46,984 bases of DNA from Pseudomonadota bacterium. Lineage in GTDB: Bacteria > Myxococcota_A > Bradymonadia > UBA4248. The notes beneath the pieces are model-generated. The model worked only from the letters and a program-made list of their open reading frames with translations, was not told where the DNA came from and did no database searches. Below are positions 25,856-34,700 of the stretch, one piece after another. The first letter of the stretch is position 1, and each line of letters starts with the position of its first letter. The stretch spans positions 1-46,984 of the forward strand of contig JAFRYG010000116.1 in NCBI GenBank assembly GCA_017441205.1, written 5' to 3'. The position numbers and the translations under genes were made by a program.

Positions 25856-26397
25856 GAGGCTTGTTTTTATCAGCAATAGCGGCAGGATTGTTTCTGAACG
25901 GGTGTTTGTATGTCGCGCCCATTGAGGAAGAGCCGGAACCGGAAGATACGATGCCATTTATCAACGCCGTCAGTCCGAGCCTTGGTGTCGTGGAGATGGA
26001 TCTATCCTATGGCGATGCCAAAACGTTTGTGCTTTCGACGTATGGCGACGACAACCAGGAGCAGCCGCTGTACCATCGTATCATCATGGATTTCCGGCCG
26101 TCCGGTCTGACATCGGATGCGATCATCGCAAGCGTTCCCATCATTAACGAACCCGGTCTTCGAGACAGTATCAGCTATCAGTTTGATCCCTGCTCACTGT
26201 CTTCTGCCTACAGCACAGTATTCGAGAGCGGCAAAACGATCGATCTGTATTTTCTGCTGGCAGACGAACCCTTTATTCATGACAACGAACTTTTCATGAG
26301 CACGGATTATGCACTTCCTTTCAAGACCTATACCGACAGGGGAGCCATTTTTGTCCAGTGGACAATACGCTTCAAGGGGAATTGCCCTGCGCACTGA
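25852..26397 (+). CDS. Lipoprotein of unknown function
   Basis: A 181-aa product with signal peptide and lipobox FLNGC (Cys18), followed by an acidic EEEPEPED linker and a beta-rich mature domain with two Cys residues (DPCSLS and FKGNCPAH). The ATG overlaps the stop of the sigma54 activator by four bases, so translation is probably coupled. I do not recognise the family. A short Asp/Glu linker after the lipidated Cys is typical of surface-facing lipoproteins in this window. Confidence 0.7.
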   Translation: MRGLFLSAIAAGLFLNGCLYVAPIEEEPEPEDTMPFINAVSPSLGVVEMDLSYGDAKTFVLSTYGDDNQEQPLYHRIIMDFRPSGLTSDAIIASVPIINEPGLRDSISYQFDPCSLSSAYSTVFESGKTIDLYFLLADEPFIHDNELFMSTDYALPFKTYTDRGAIFVQWTIRFKGNCPAH

Positions 26398-26455
26398 GGT
26401 TTTGTCTCTGTTTCCCGACCGATGCAACAGATGTAGGTATTTTTTTCACATTTAC

Positions 26456-26484
26456 TTGAAGGAAAATGCGAATAGGTCTATAGT
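26456..26484 (+). promoter_or_regulatory. Predicted sigma70-type promoter of the export cluster
   Basis: TTGAAG and TATAGT with an exact 17-base spacer, about 95 bases upstream of the ATG at 26581. No sigma54-type GG/GC pair was seen in this gap. It probably drives the small secreted protein and perhaps the polysaccharide export genes behind it. Confidence 0.55.
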
Positions 26485-26580
26485 AGCTAAGTCTATGTCT
26501 GGTAAGACCCACTGAAGAAGAAAGGGGACTAAAGGACAGAGTTTCTTGTTAAGTTACAAAAGACTTAGGAGGAGCTGATA

Positions 26581-27159
26581 ATGAGAAAATACATAGCAAT
26601 GCTTCTTGGATGCAGTGTACTGTTTGCCGGAACAGCTTATGCGGACGAACCCGCAGTCCAGCAGACGACAGACGGGATGCTCAACGAAGCATCGGAAGGC
26701 GTCAAAACGCTCGAAAATGTTATCAGTGAAGGCAGTGACCTGCTCGCGGAAGCCAAAGCAGAGTCCGATGTTGCAAAGATTGACTGCATCAATTCCAATC
26801 TGGTCAATGCGCGTGGATTCCTGAGCGTTGTTCAGAATGCGCAGGCCAATTTGTCAGACGCGGTTGCCCGAAATGACGCTGAATCGCAGAAACATCACTA
26901 TAAGCTGGTTCAGCTTGGCGTCAGCAAAGGCAATGAGATTTCTGCGAAAATGCACGAGTGTTCAACCGGTATGGTTGGCGTATCCGGCACAACGGTACAG
27001 GAAACAATCCGCGTATGTTCTGTCGAACCTTGCCTTGGCGGTGAGCAATTCTATGAACCAAGCAAAACTCATTCGACAGCTAATACTGGGAAATTGACAG
27101 CCGATGACCTGGATGATTCGGGCAACATTTTGGATGTCGATGCTTCAGCATATCTGTAA
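26581..27159 (+). CDS. Small secreted helical protein at head of export cluster
   Basis: The 192-aa product has a strong ribosome site (AGGAGGAG), a signal peptide ending AGTAYA, and a mainly helical mature region (LENVISEGSDLLAEAKAES, FLSVVQNAQANLSDAVA) with four Cys residues, then an acidic tail (DDLDDSGNILDVDASAYL). No known domain is recognised. The gene starts the segment that continues with the beta-barrel, OPX and kinase genes on the same strand. A role as a periplasmic partner in polysaccharide export is therefore possible. A strong hairpin covers its stop codon (27144-27172). Confidence 0.7.
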   Translation: MRKYIAMLLGCSVLFAGTAYADEPAVQQTTDGMLNEASEGVKTLENVISEGSDLLAEAKAESDVAKIDCINSNLVNARGFLSVVQNAQANLSDAVARNDAESQKHHYKLVQLGVSKGNEISAKMHECSTGMVGVSGTTVQETIRVCSVEPCLGGEQFYEPSKTHSTANTGKLTADDLDDSGNILDVDASAYL

Positions 27160-27172
27160 GAGATATGCTGAA
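27144..27172 (+). terminator. 12-bp hairpin over the stop codon (attenuator-like)
   Basis: TTCAGCATATCT and AGATATGCTGAA form a perfect 12-bp stem with loop GTAAG that contains part of the stop codon. It is followed by TTCAATTTC, not a clean T-tract. It could reduce read-through or protect the upstream message so that the first gene is expressed more than the barrel gene. Confidence 0.4.
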
Positions 27173-27221
27173 TTCAATTTCTATGATGTCCGCTGCCCTT
27201 TGACAGCGTACAGGTGAATTC

Positions 27222-28421
27222 ATGTTGAAATATCTTCTAACGGCCTGCATGGGTGCTTTGCTTTTAGCATTATGCAGCAGTCATGCAGTAGCCAAGAGTT
27301 CAGAACCTGAACCCAACGGGATTCAGGCGGGTGGCTTTGTGATGCACCCGGGTGCAGACGCCTCGATCGGTTACGATGTGCGCGATACTCAAGGCGAGGA
27401 TGACGGACTGGCCCAAATTGGCGTCCATTTCAGAACCAAACTCGCAGACGAAAAACTGCACTCATGGGATAACAATGTTGCCTTTAACTGGCGCCAATAC
27501 TGGGGACTCGGAAATGCCGATCCGGACGGCGGTTATGATGTAAAAGTCAGCTCTGTCGCCGATATCTTCAAAACCCGCTTCTTCCGCATTGCACCTTCCG
27601 TTTCGTATGCTTTTCTCAACGAACCGGAAGATGATAACCTGCGCGCCGATTTCAAAAATCACCACGTGATTGCCGGTGCTGCATTCTACATTCAGCCCAG
27701 CGCCGGAGCCGTCTTCTCTCAGCGGCTTGGTTACCAGTTCAACGGCAGATTCTATTCTGAACATTCAGACGTCTCCAATATGGAGAATAAAGTCGACTCC
27801 GTCACGCGATGGAACTTTCTCCCACAGTCAAGTATGGCTCTGGAAATCGATTTCCGTGCCATCAACTACCTGGAAGATAACAAGCATGCCATCGGCATAG
27901 CCTCCGAAGACAGTCAGAACGCCTCCTCCTACCCCATCCGCATCAAATACAGCCTGCAGGGCCTTCTGTTTGCCAGACTGTCCTACATCCTCGGTCTGGG
28001 ATACGCCTACGAGAATTATGATAACGGGCTCAAGGAACACCTGTTTATCATGAACGCAAGACTCCGCTACGACTTTACCAGCAACAGCGGACTGTATGTC
28101 GAATACAAAAAAGACTTCGATAACATCGTTTACGGCGATTACTACAAATACCACCGCGTAATACTGGGACTTGATGCACTTTGGTTTGAACACCTCCAAA
28201 CCGATCTCAATGTCGGATACGGTAATTTCGATTACCGTACCAAGTCAGATAACGCCTCCAGAATTGACAATCTCATCACTGCACAGGCAAATATCTACTA
28301 CCACTTCTTCCCGGGACTCAAACTCGGCGTGGAATATCGTCTGCGTGACAATCTGAGTGACGTCGATTACGTCAAATACTGCAGACATCTGTTTACCCTT
28401 AACTTCGCCTACGAATATTGA
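27222..28421 (+). CDS. Outer-membrane beta-barrel, polysaccharide secretin-porin type
   Basis: A 399-aa protein with a signal peptide (cleavage after AVA) and a full-length barrel pattern: alternating hydrophobic residues in many strands (SVSYAFL, LGYQFNGRFY, YILGLGYAYENY, GLYVEYKKDF, LNVGYGNFDY, GVEYRL) ending in FAYEY with a terminal aromatic, the outer-membrane insertion signal. The size suits 16-18 strands. In Myxococcus xanthus, barrels encoded beside short OPX genes form the outer-membrane part of exopolysaccharide exporters (EpsX/WzpX type). Here the next gene is a short OPX protein and the one after it a Wzc kinase, so the same role is likely. AGGTG precedes the ATG. Confidence 0.8.
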   Translation: MLKYLLTACMGALLLALCSSHAVAKSSEPEPNGIQAGGFVMHPGADASIGYDVRDTQGEDDGLAQIGVHFRTKLADEKLHSWDNNVAFNWRQYWGLGNADPDGGYDVKVSSVADIFKTRFFRIAPSVSYAFLNEPEDDNLRADFKNHHVIAGAAFYIQPSAGAVFSQRLGYQFNGRFYSEHSDVSNMENKVDSVTRWNFLPQSSMALEIDFRAINYLEDNKHAIGIASEDSQNASSYPIRIKYSLQGLLFARLSYILGLGYAYENYDNGLKEHLFIMNARLRYDFTSNSGLYVEYKKDFDNIVYGDYYKYHRVILGLDALWFEHLQTDLNVGYGNFDYRTKSDNASRIDNLITAQANIYYHFFPGLKLGVEYRLRDNLSDVDYVKYCRHLFTLNFAYEY

Positions 28422-28434
28422 TACTGAGTTTTGA

Positions 28435-29064
28435 ATGCGTAACAAGTGCCGGGCGCTCCGCCCGGCTTGTATCATTTTAATTCTGTTGCTGAATGCCGCC
28501 ATCATGGCGGCATGCGCCTCTACAGTATCCAACGATTGGCAAGCCCAGCTCAGTACTTGTCCCACGAGCGTCGAACTCGGAAAATTCATGCCCTGGGACA
28601 GGCTCGAAATCCGCGTCTTCGGACAGGATGATCTCAGCGGTGAATACGAAGTTTCACCGCGCGGAACCATCTCTTTCCCCATGCTCGGAGAGATCAGCGT
28701 CGAAGGAAAACGCTGCGACGAACTTGAAGTCATCATTCGCGAAGGGCTGCAGGCCGAATATCTGCGCGATCCCTCTGTCATCTGCATCAACCGGGAAGTT
28801 TCCAAAACTGCCGTCACCGTCGATGGACAGGTTCAAAAACCCGGTATCGTCGATTTCAGACCCGGACTCATGCTCACGGATGTCATCGCACAGTCCGGCG
28901 GTCCCACTGTTCGCGCGCAGACCAATGCCGTCGTCATCGTCCGCAAAACGGAAGGTGCCTCAAAATCTGTCTCCGTCCCCTATCAGGACATCCTGCTCGG
29001 AAACGCTCCAAACGTGTGTCTGCATCCTGCCGATCTCGTTTATGTGCCTCAATCGGTCTTTTAG
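28435..29064 (+). CDS. Short polysaccharide export (OPX/Wza-like) lipoprotein
   Basis: A 209-aa periplasmic lipoprotein with lipobox IMAAC (Cys27). The polysaccharide export domain follows (WDRLEIRVFGQDDLSGEYEV, ISFPMLGEISVEG, about 53-120), then one SLBB domain (VTVDGQVQKPGIVDF...LTDVIAQSGG...LHPADLVYVP). E. coli Wza has about 380 residues with several SLBB-like rings and a C-terminal helix that crosses the outer membrane. Here the protein stops right after one SLBB domain, so it cannot cross the membrane itself and would need the barrel encoded just upstream. Thirteen bases separate the two genes. Two strong hairpins lie inside the first 80 coding bases. Confidence 0.88.
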   Translation: MRNKCRALRPACIILILLLNAAIMAACASTVSNDWQAQLSTCPTSVELGKFMPWDRLEIRVFGQDDLSGEYEVSPRGTISFPMLGEISVEGKRCDELEVIIREGLQAEYLRDPSVICINREVSKTAVTVDGQVQKPGIVDFRPGLMLTDVIAQSGGPTVRAQTNAVVIVRKTEGASKSVSVPYQDILLGNAPNVCLHPADLVYVPQSVF

Positions 29065-29066
29065 AT

Positions 29067-31199
29067 ATGGCAAATACGACAGATACATCACAAGCCCAGC
29101 AGCAGCCCATCCTGCCAATCCGAGAATATGTCGATATTCTCTGGCGCAGAAGATGGGGGGTCATCCTCGCATTCGTCTTGACCGGATGCATCGGCGCAGC
29201 CTATACCCTGCACCAGCCCAAAATTTATGAGGCCGTCACGGCCGTTATCATCAACCCTGAGCCGCCCACGATCAATCCTGTCGATTCATCCGGCGCTGAA
29301 CAATGGTTTTTGCGCGATACTTACTACGATACCCAGCTCAAGGTCATGCAGTCGCGCAACGTCGCACAACGCGTCATCGATGATCTGGGGCTGGCGACCG
29401 ATATTGAATTTCTCGGTCTGCAGGATATTCAGGATCCAGAGCTGCTCAACAAAAAACTGACGACCGCCGATCCGGTCGCCAGACTGCTCGGAATGCTCAA
29501 GGTCGAAGCCGTCAACGGCACGCGACTCGTCAACATCCGCGTCAAAAACAAAAATCCGGAACTCGCCGCAGCCCTGGCCAACGCCATCGCCGCCGCATAT
29601 TCCGAACAAAACTCTGAGCATCGTCTCATTACACTCAACAACACCTTTGAGTTTCTCGACAAGCAGTACAAAGATAACGAAACAAAACTCGAAGAAGCAC
29701 GAAATGCCCTCAACGCATTCAAGGAAAACCACAAAATTCTCTACTCCAATCCTATCGAGCAGCAGAAAATCACCAATCAGCGTCTGGATTCCCTGAATGA
29801 TAAGCGCGTCGAAGTCGAGACCAAACGCAAACACGCAGGTTACGTGCTCTCCGGACTGAAATCCATTCCCGTCAAAATCGAAAACGTCCGCGCACACAGC
29901 GTCATCGTCGAAGATCCATCGCTCGATGCAGCACTGGCCGTCTGCACTGCCCTCGAGCGCGACGAACAAAAACTGCTCGTCACCTACCTGGAAAAATCTC
30001 CGCAGGTCATCTCCATCCGCGAACAAATCGAAACCTGCAAGGCTTCGGTACTGGCCAAAATGAAAAACAATATACTCGGCCTCGAAGCACAGTACCAGGC
30101 TCTCGTCAAACTCAACGGGGAACTCGACCAGGAAATCCAGAACCTGCAGCAGGAAGCACTGGAACTCGATCAGCTCCGCCTGCTCTACGAACAGTTCGAA
30201 AGCCAGAAGCAGGAACAGGAACGCCTTTTCGAACAGTCACAGAAAAAACTCAACGAAGTCAGCCTGAACCGCCTGCTTGAAGTCAACAATATCCGCATTC
30301 TCGATACGGCCATTGCCCCGACCGTTCCCGTCAGTCCCAACCTTCTCATCAACGCTGCCATCACCTTCCTGGCAGCCCTGATCGCCGGACTGCTGGTCGG
30401 CTTTTTGCTGGAACTGCTCGACATTTCCGTGCGAACACAGAGCGACGTCGAAGAAAAAGCACGTCTGCCATTCCTGGGAGCCGTCCCCAAATTCCCCAAG
30501 AATCGCCAGTTTGCCGGCAGAAAAGCTTATCGCTTTGTCATCGAAAATCCGCGTTCGCCTATCTCTGAATGCATCCGAACACTGCGTACGACGCTCACCT
30601 ATCTGCTCAAATCCGAAACTTCGCGCGTTCTGCTCGTGACTTCGGCACAGCCCCTCGAAGGCAAAACCATGACCTCCATCAATCTGGCCGTGACTTCTGC
30701 ACTTGCCGGTCAAAAGGTCATCCTGATCGAAGCCGACCTCCGACGCCCGCGAATTAAGGATGTTTTCAAGGCAACACCCGAGAAAGGTCTCAGTGCCGTT
30801 ATCAGCGGCGAAAAGAAAGCCGACGAAACGATCCTCGAAACCGGTATCGACGGTCTGAAACTCTTGCCCTGCGGCGATATTCCGCCTAACCCGACCAAGC
30901 TGTTTCAGTCCAAGCTTTTTGAGGATCTGCTTACGGAGCTTCGCAGCAAATACGACCTCATCATCATCGACTCGCCCCCCGTCACCGTCGTCACGGACGC
31001 GCTTATCATCGCACAGCACGTGCATGGCGTCATCGTCGTTGCCCGCGCGAACAAAACCCCGCTGCCGCTCCTCGTCCGCACCCGCGAACTGCTCGACGGT
31101 GTCAACGCTCCGATTCTCGGATGCGTACTCAACGATATGACATCCAATTCACACGGCTACTACGGCGGATATTATTACTACCACAAGTCGTACGATTGA
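29067..31199 (+). CDS. Wzc-type chain-length and bacterial tyrosine kinase
   Basis: The ATG at 29067, two bases after the OPX stop codon, is preferred over an upstream ATG inside that gene. The 710-aa product has a Wzz domain with two membrane helices (about 28-48 and 420-443) and a long periplasmic coiled coil, then a cytoplasmic BY-kinase domain: Walker A PLEGKT (Lys533), Walker A' IEADLRRP (Asp557), Walker B LIIIDSPP (Asp635). The C-terminus is a tyrosine cluster (YYGGYYYYHKSY) of the kind autophosphorylated in Wzc. It would control chain length and export through the OPX protein and barrel encoded upstream. Fusion of Wzz and kinase in one chain is the proteobacterial form. Confidence 0.92.
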   Translation: MANTTDTSQAQQQPILPIREYVDILWRRRWGVILAFVLTGCIGAAYTLHQPKIYEAVTAVIINPEPPTINPVDSSGAEQWFLRDTYYDTQLKVMQSRNVAQRVIDDLGLATDIEFLGLQDIQDPELLNKKLTTADPVARLLGMLKVEAVNGTRLVNIRVKNKNPELAAALANAIAAAYSEQNSEHRLITLNNTFEFLDKQYKDNETKLEEARNALNAFKENHKILYSNPIEQQKITNQRLDSLNDKRVEVETKRKHAGYVLSGLKSIPVKIENVRAHSVIVEDPSLDAALAVCTALERDEQKLLVTYLEKSPQVISIREQIETCKASVLAKMKNNILGLEAQYQALVKLNGELDQEIQNLQQEALELDQLRLLYEQFESQKQEQERLFEQSQKKLNEVSLNRLLEVNNIRILDTAIAPTVPVSPNLLINAAITFLAALIAGLLVGFLLELLDISVRTQSDVEEKARLPFLGAVPKFPKNRQFAGRKAYRFVIENPRSPISECIRTLRTTLTYLLKSETSRVLLVTSAQPLEGKTMTSINLAVTSALAGQKVILIEADLRRPRIKDVFKATPEKGLSAVISGEKKADETILETGIDGLKLLPCGDIPPNPTKLFQSKLFEDLLTELRSKYDLIIIDSPPVTVVTDALIIAQHVHGVIVVARANKTPLPLLVRTRELLDGVNAPILGCVLNDMTSNSHGYYGGYYYYHKSYD

Positions 31200-31238
31200 T
31201 AAGGAACGTCTCCTGTTTTTTGGATTGCTTTTTTGTGC

Positions 31239-31278
31239 CCGGGCTATTCCCCCAAAGGGGAATACGCCCGGTTTTTTT
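31239..31278 (-). repeat. Bulged-hairpin repeat, copy E (single), also terminator-like
   Basis: On the minus strand: arms CCGGGC/GCCCGG, unpaired G (C at 31265), TAT/ATA, inner stem TCCCC/GGGGA and a 4-base loop, followed by an A-rich tail (ACAAAAAAGC). On the plus strand the hairpin is followed by T7, so it can terminate the kinase transcript. A second hairpin is not clear here. Confidence 0.75.
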
Positions 31279-31418
31279 CGCGCTATTGCCGCAGCAGCGA
31301 ATTCCAATGGAGAAGGATGTGTTTGAAAAAATAATGAAAATATTCTGCGGCAATACGCGCTCATTTTATTTGTGTACAGACGTTCCATGGAATGTCTCTA
31401 TCAATAAATAATGAAATA

Positions 31419-31530
31419 GCATTACGAATTAAGCATTACGAATTAAGCATTACGAATTAAGCATTACGAATTAAGCATTACGAATTAAGCATTACGAATT
31501 AAGCATTACGAATTAAGCATTATGAATTAT
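31419..31530. repeat. 14-bp tandem repeat array (GCATTACGAATTAA)
   Basis: Seven perfect copies and one degenerate copy, followed by ATGAATT-type remnants up to about 31556. There are no spacers, so this is not CRISPR. It lies between the kinase gene and the promoter of the TPR gene, about 155 bases upstream of the predicted -35. Confidence 0.95.
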
Positions 31531-31565
31531 GAATTATGAATTCCAAATTATGAATTCCCCAAAAG

Positions 31566-31645
31566 AGCGGTGCGTATCCGGCATTAAAAGCCGGATAGCA
31601 CCGCTGCCGCAGCGTATTGCGACCACCGGGAGCAATAGCAGCGGC
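31566..31645 (+). repeat. Paired bulged-hairpin repeat, copy F
   Basis: Hairpin 1 (31566-31605) has perfect 8-bp arms AGCGGTGC/GCACCGCT, unpaired G at 31574, TAT/ATA, inner stem CCGGC/GCCGG. Hairpin 2 (31606-31645) has arms GCCGC-A-GC with one A-A mismatch, unpaired G at 31614, TAT/ATA, inner stem TGC/GCA. The tail is TGAAAAAAAAGATAAAC. Confidence 0.85.
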
Positions 31646-31684
31646 TGAAAAAAAAGATAAACAAATTGGTGACCGTTGATTTGG

Positions 31685-31713
31685 TTGCCTTTATTAAAAG
31701 AGGGTGATATAAC
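31685..31713 (+). promoter_or_regulatory. Predicted sigma70-type promoter of the TPR pair
   Basis: TTGCCT and TATAAC with a 17-base spacer and a TGA just before the -10. The leader to the ATG at 31779 would be about 60 bases. Confidence 0.5.
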
Positions 31714-31778
31714 GCATTGCCAATTTCTGGCGCCTCCAATAAAATTCAGCGGTGCTTTGTCAATACTGGAGAATAAAG

Positions 31779-34700
31779 ATGAAGAGAGGTTTTATTCGCT
31801 TGTTGATCTGTGCCATGGCAACTGCCTTTATGACGTCAGCGACAGTTGCAGTGGCTCAGAACGTGCAATTTGAAGAAAAGAAGCAGGCCACCATTTCAGG
31901 AGCCGATGCCCCCAAAAAAGTCGCCCGTAAGACGCTCGAACAGGAAGAGGGCAAAGGTCCGAAAGTCGATTTTGAAACCGACGAAATGGCCGCAGGTGCT
32001 CTGGAAGCCGAAAAGATCGAGCTGCAGCAGGCAGCCATCAAAAAGCTGCAGACGCGTATCAAACAGACCGATGAAGACGATCCGGCAAAACCTGAACTGA
32101 TGGAACGTCTCGGTGACATGCTTTGGCAGAAAGCGCGTTACTATGAACTGCGTGCCTATGATTACCTGAGCAAGGCCAACGAAGCAGGCGCAAATGGCAA
32201 CAAAGCCAAGCAGGATGAGCTGATGGGCAAAAAATCCGAAGACGAAAAAGTCGGCAAGGAAGCCCGCAGCGAAATGCTCAAGCTCTATAAGGATATCATC
32301 AAATATCATCCCGACTATCAGTCGATTGACAAGATCCGCTACTACATGGCCTTCAACATGGCCGAAATGGGTTATGCCGGCGACGCGAATGAGCAGTACA
32401 GCGCCATCGTTCGTGAGCATTCAAACTCCAAATACCTGCCGGAAGCCTTCCTCGGTATGGCAGAATATACCTTCGCCATCGAAGAAGACATGCCGACCGC
32501 TCTGCAGCAGTATCAGAAGGTCGTGAGCATCGATCCGAAGAGTTCTGCAGCAGAATTCGCCATGTATAAAATGGGTTGGTGCTATTTCAACCTGGGTGAA
32601 CCCAAAAAAGCTCTCGCCCAGTTCGAAAAGGTCATCCGCGATTCCGATGCATCGAAGGGCACCGGTCGTCGTTCCAACATGCGCAAAGAAGCCGTCAAGG
32701 ACCTCGTCAAAGCGTACAGCATGTGGGATGATGCAAAACCCGGTCAGGCCCGCAAATACTTCAAAAACTTTGCAAAAGACGATGAAGAAGTCGATTCGAT
32801 GATGGAACGTCTTGCCCGTCTGTATCAGGAAAACGGTAAGATCGAAGAATCGAACCAGATTTACAACCAGTTGATTTCCAGCAATCCTGGCAAGTTCAAG
32901 ATCGTCGGCTATCAGCACGAGATCATGCTCAACGTCGAAACGATGAGCGATCCGACCCGTCTGGCCGAAGAAATTCAGAGAACCGTTCTCATCTTCGTCA
33001 AGGCTCGCGACGAGAACTATCAGGGTGCAACAGCTGCAGCGGTCAAGGAAGAGAACGACAAACTCGAATCGTACGTCTCGGATACCGGTAAGTGGTATCA
33101 CATGACCTACCAGAACACCAAGAACCCCCTGTACTATTCACTGGCATTCGAAATCTACAAAACGTATCTGGATAACTTCCCCGATGCGACCGACAACTTC
33201 GAAGTCATGTACTACTATGCAGATATGGCCTACTGGCGCAAGAATTTTGCCGAAGCCGCCAAGGGTTATGAACGCGTTCTGGATCTCAACGACAAAGGCA
33301 ACGTTCCCAAGACCGAAGATCACGACATCATGCTCAAGGATGCCGCCCACGGCGCAGTCCTCGCATACGATCAGCTGATGGGCGAGAGCAATACCGATAA
33401 GGAAGCATGCCCGGACATCCCGGTCACGCCGGAAGCAGCACCCGGTGAAGAGCAAACCTATCCGGAATATCCAATCGCCGACTGCCGTCTGAAATTCATC
33501 GAAGCCAGTAAGCGCTATGCCAAGGTCGACACTTCGGCAGACTTCGCCGTCAACGCCAAATACAAGGCCGCAGAAATCTACTTCAACTACAACCACTTCG
33601 ATGAATCCCGTCCGCTGTTCATGGAACTGACTCACGAAGCGCCGGCATCCGAAGTTGCAGTTTATTCGGCCAACTATCTGCTCGAAACCTATCGTCTGAC
33701 CAAGCAGTACGAAGCCATGCGCGATGCCATCACCGAACTCAAGAGCAACAGCGCATTCATGGCAAACGACACGACCTACATGCCGCAGTTCATCGAAGTC
33801 ATGAACACCTATGAAGAAGCTCTCGACTTCAAGGTCTGCGAAGAAAAAGAAGGAAACAAACGCTGGGAAGAAGCCGCCCGCTGCTACGAAGAATATGCCG
33901 TCAAGCACAAGGGCAGCGAAGATGCAGCCAAGGCCCGTTGGAATGCGTCACTGATGTGGGAAAACAGTTCCGAAGTCGGCCGCGCCATCGAAGCACGAGT
34001 TGCCCTCCTGACGAGCGACGATGCTGACGAACACACCAAAGCCCTCGCACCGCGCGCCATGTACGCCATCGCTCTGAACTACCACAGCCTCGCCGTTTAT
34101 TCGGAAGCTGCACGTTTCTATGAGATGTTCGTCAAACAGTTCCCCGACGACAGGGAAGCATGCGTTCCCGTCGGCGCCGAACAGTCCAAGGAACCCTGCG
34201 CAAAAGACGCTCTCCAGAACGCCGCTGCATTCCGCGCCGGTCTGGGCGAATACGAAAAGGCCGTTGAGAACTACGACCTCTTCGCCAAAATGTTCCCGAA
34301 AGACAAGAGCCACATGGCCGCTCTGAAGTTCGCAACCGGTCGTATCTATTATGACCAGAAGAAATACGATCAGGCGCTCGATCGCTTCAACGACTTCATG
34401 CGCAACTATGCCAAATCCGGTACCCCCGGTCTGAGAGTCGCTGCCAATACCTATCTCGGCAAATGCTATTGGGCAAAGAAGAACCAGAAAGAAGCTCTCA
34501 AATACTTCGAAAATGCTGAAAATCTCTACAGCTCCAAAGAAGTTCAGAACTGGCTGGGTTCCGCTTCTCCGGCCGACAACGAACAGGCACGCAACGCCGC
34601 TGCAGAAGCCCGTTTCATGAGAGGTGAAACGCTCTTCAATGAAGTTCTCGATATCAAACTCCAAGACAGCAGCGTCAAGGGCAACAAAGTCGACCAGTTC

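Noticed and set aside
31419..31530. CRISPR array
   Set aside because: The 14-bp units are contiguous without spacers, and no cas gene is present.
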